Positions 63,567 to 64,000 of a stretch of DNA of 64,000 bases are shown here, one piece after another. The stretch comes from Alishewanella aestuarii B11 (GTDB taxonomy: Bacteria; Pseudomonadota; Gammaproteobacteria; Enterobacterales; Alteromonadaceae), in NCBI RefSeq assembly GCF_000280055.1, contig NZ_ALAB01000026.1, positions 1 to 64,000 on the forward strand, written 5' to 3'. The notes beneath the pieces were generated by a model, which did no database searches, was not told the DNA's origin, and saw only the letters and a list, made by a program, of their open reading frames with translations. The stretch's first letter is position 1. The number at the start of each line of letters is the position of its first letter. A program made the translations under genes and the position numbers.

Positions 63567-64000
63567 ATGAGCTTAGTTAGAATGTTATTAGGTCGGCGAG
63601 ATTTTTACCAAACCGAAGACGTTATTGAAGCAGTCAAGACTTACGAACATTTCTCTGCTGAAAATGAAAATTTAACTCAGGCTGAAGCATTGTTGGTTTT
63701 CAAAAGCGATGTCCAACAATGCTGGCTGATTTTCACCTCTGAACGGATGTATTTTGTTATAGACGATTCTGAAAAAAACTTACTCAAGGTTTTATGGGCA
63801 AGAGACAGAGATAAATCCGTTAAGGACAATCGGATTCACTTGGACCTTAAGTCAGAAGACCTTTCCAACAAAACAGGTAAAGTATTGATTGGTAATATGA
63901 ATAAAGGTTTTATGTATACAAAATCGTTATTTGCTGGGGCTTCCATCACAGGAAAGATTCTGAAAGCCCTCAATAAGCACTTTTTAGACGAATCACAGCT
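63567..64000 (+). CDS. Unknown protein, cut by window end
   Basis: Open frame of at least 144 codons from ATG 63567 (AAGGTGGAT upstream) to the window end without a stop. The start reads MSLVRMLLGRRDFYQTEDV and later parts have alternating charged and aromatic residues (CWLIFTSERMYFVIDD), suggesting a beta-rich, PH-like soluble domain. AT-rich, and in operon with the membrane protein gene before it. Function unknown. Confidence 0.6.
   Translation, partial: MSLVRMLLGRRDFYQTEDVIEAVKTYEHFSAENENLTQAEALLVFKSDVQQCWLIFTSERMYFVIDDSEKNLLKVLWARDRDKSVKDNRIHLDLKSEDLSNKTGKVLIGNMNKGFMYTKSLFAGASITGKILKALNKHFLDESQ

Overview
The window reads as chromosome of an Alteromonadales-type gammaproteobacterium; I infer the Rheinheimera/Alishewanella/Arsukibacterium group from protein flavour and gene order, not from any marker gene. 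Most of it is moderately GC-rich, densely coded housekeeping DNA. No rRNA, tRNA or CRISPR array was recognised.

Layout. 1-627 is a non-coding lead-in with a long imperfect inverted repeat near the edge. 628-6514 is gltBD (glutamate synthase). 6515-6855 is a scar: domains V-VI of a group II intron on the minus strand, abutting the last ~75 codons of an isoaspartyl dipeptidase gene. A secreted cyanophycinase (6856-8808) follows, then an MFS-fused spermidine-synthase-like protein (minus) and a YfcC-type carrier. 12787-21121 holds glyoxylate-shunt genes: aceK, then divergent aceA (minus) and a LysR regulator (plus), and aceB (minus), with yaiI, a pseudouridine synthase and a DTW-domain gene in between. 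21312-24374 has a DUF2726 protein, a small YjfB-like protein, an Aer-like chemoreceptor and a HopJ-family protein. 24521-26309 is an outer-membrane-protein gene split by an ISAs1-family insertion with a clean 10-bp target duplication. Pirin, mtnN, a CbiB-like protein, a 1505-residue GGDEF/EAL sensor and an EamA transporter follow.

34860-40241 is the conserved miaB-ybeZ-ybeY-ybeX-lnt block. 40361-48335 lies between that block and the leuS block and is more variable: a Lon-like protease, a small orphan gene, a three-gene RiPP-type cluster (EGKCG-repeat precursor, DUF692/MNIO enzyme, DUF2063 partner), an MTHFR-like gene with a MetJ-box-like site, an ABM-domain protein, a tandem universal stress protein and ybeL. 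48496-61249 is leuS-lptE-holA-nadD-rsfS-rlmH-mrdA-mrdB-rlpA-dacA-ybeD-lipB-lipA, covering protein synthesis, LPS export, NAD synthesis, ribosome maturation, cell-shape control and lipoate synthesis.

Directly after lipA the sequence changes. Two 20-bp repeats with a Tn7 TnsB-site-like core are followed by a large protein that I tentatively liken to TnsE, then two AT-rich genes of unknown function running off the window. This looks like the edge of an accessory element. The most interesting items are the EGKCG RiPP cluster, the post-lipA junction, and the intron/iadA deletion scar beside cyanophycinase.
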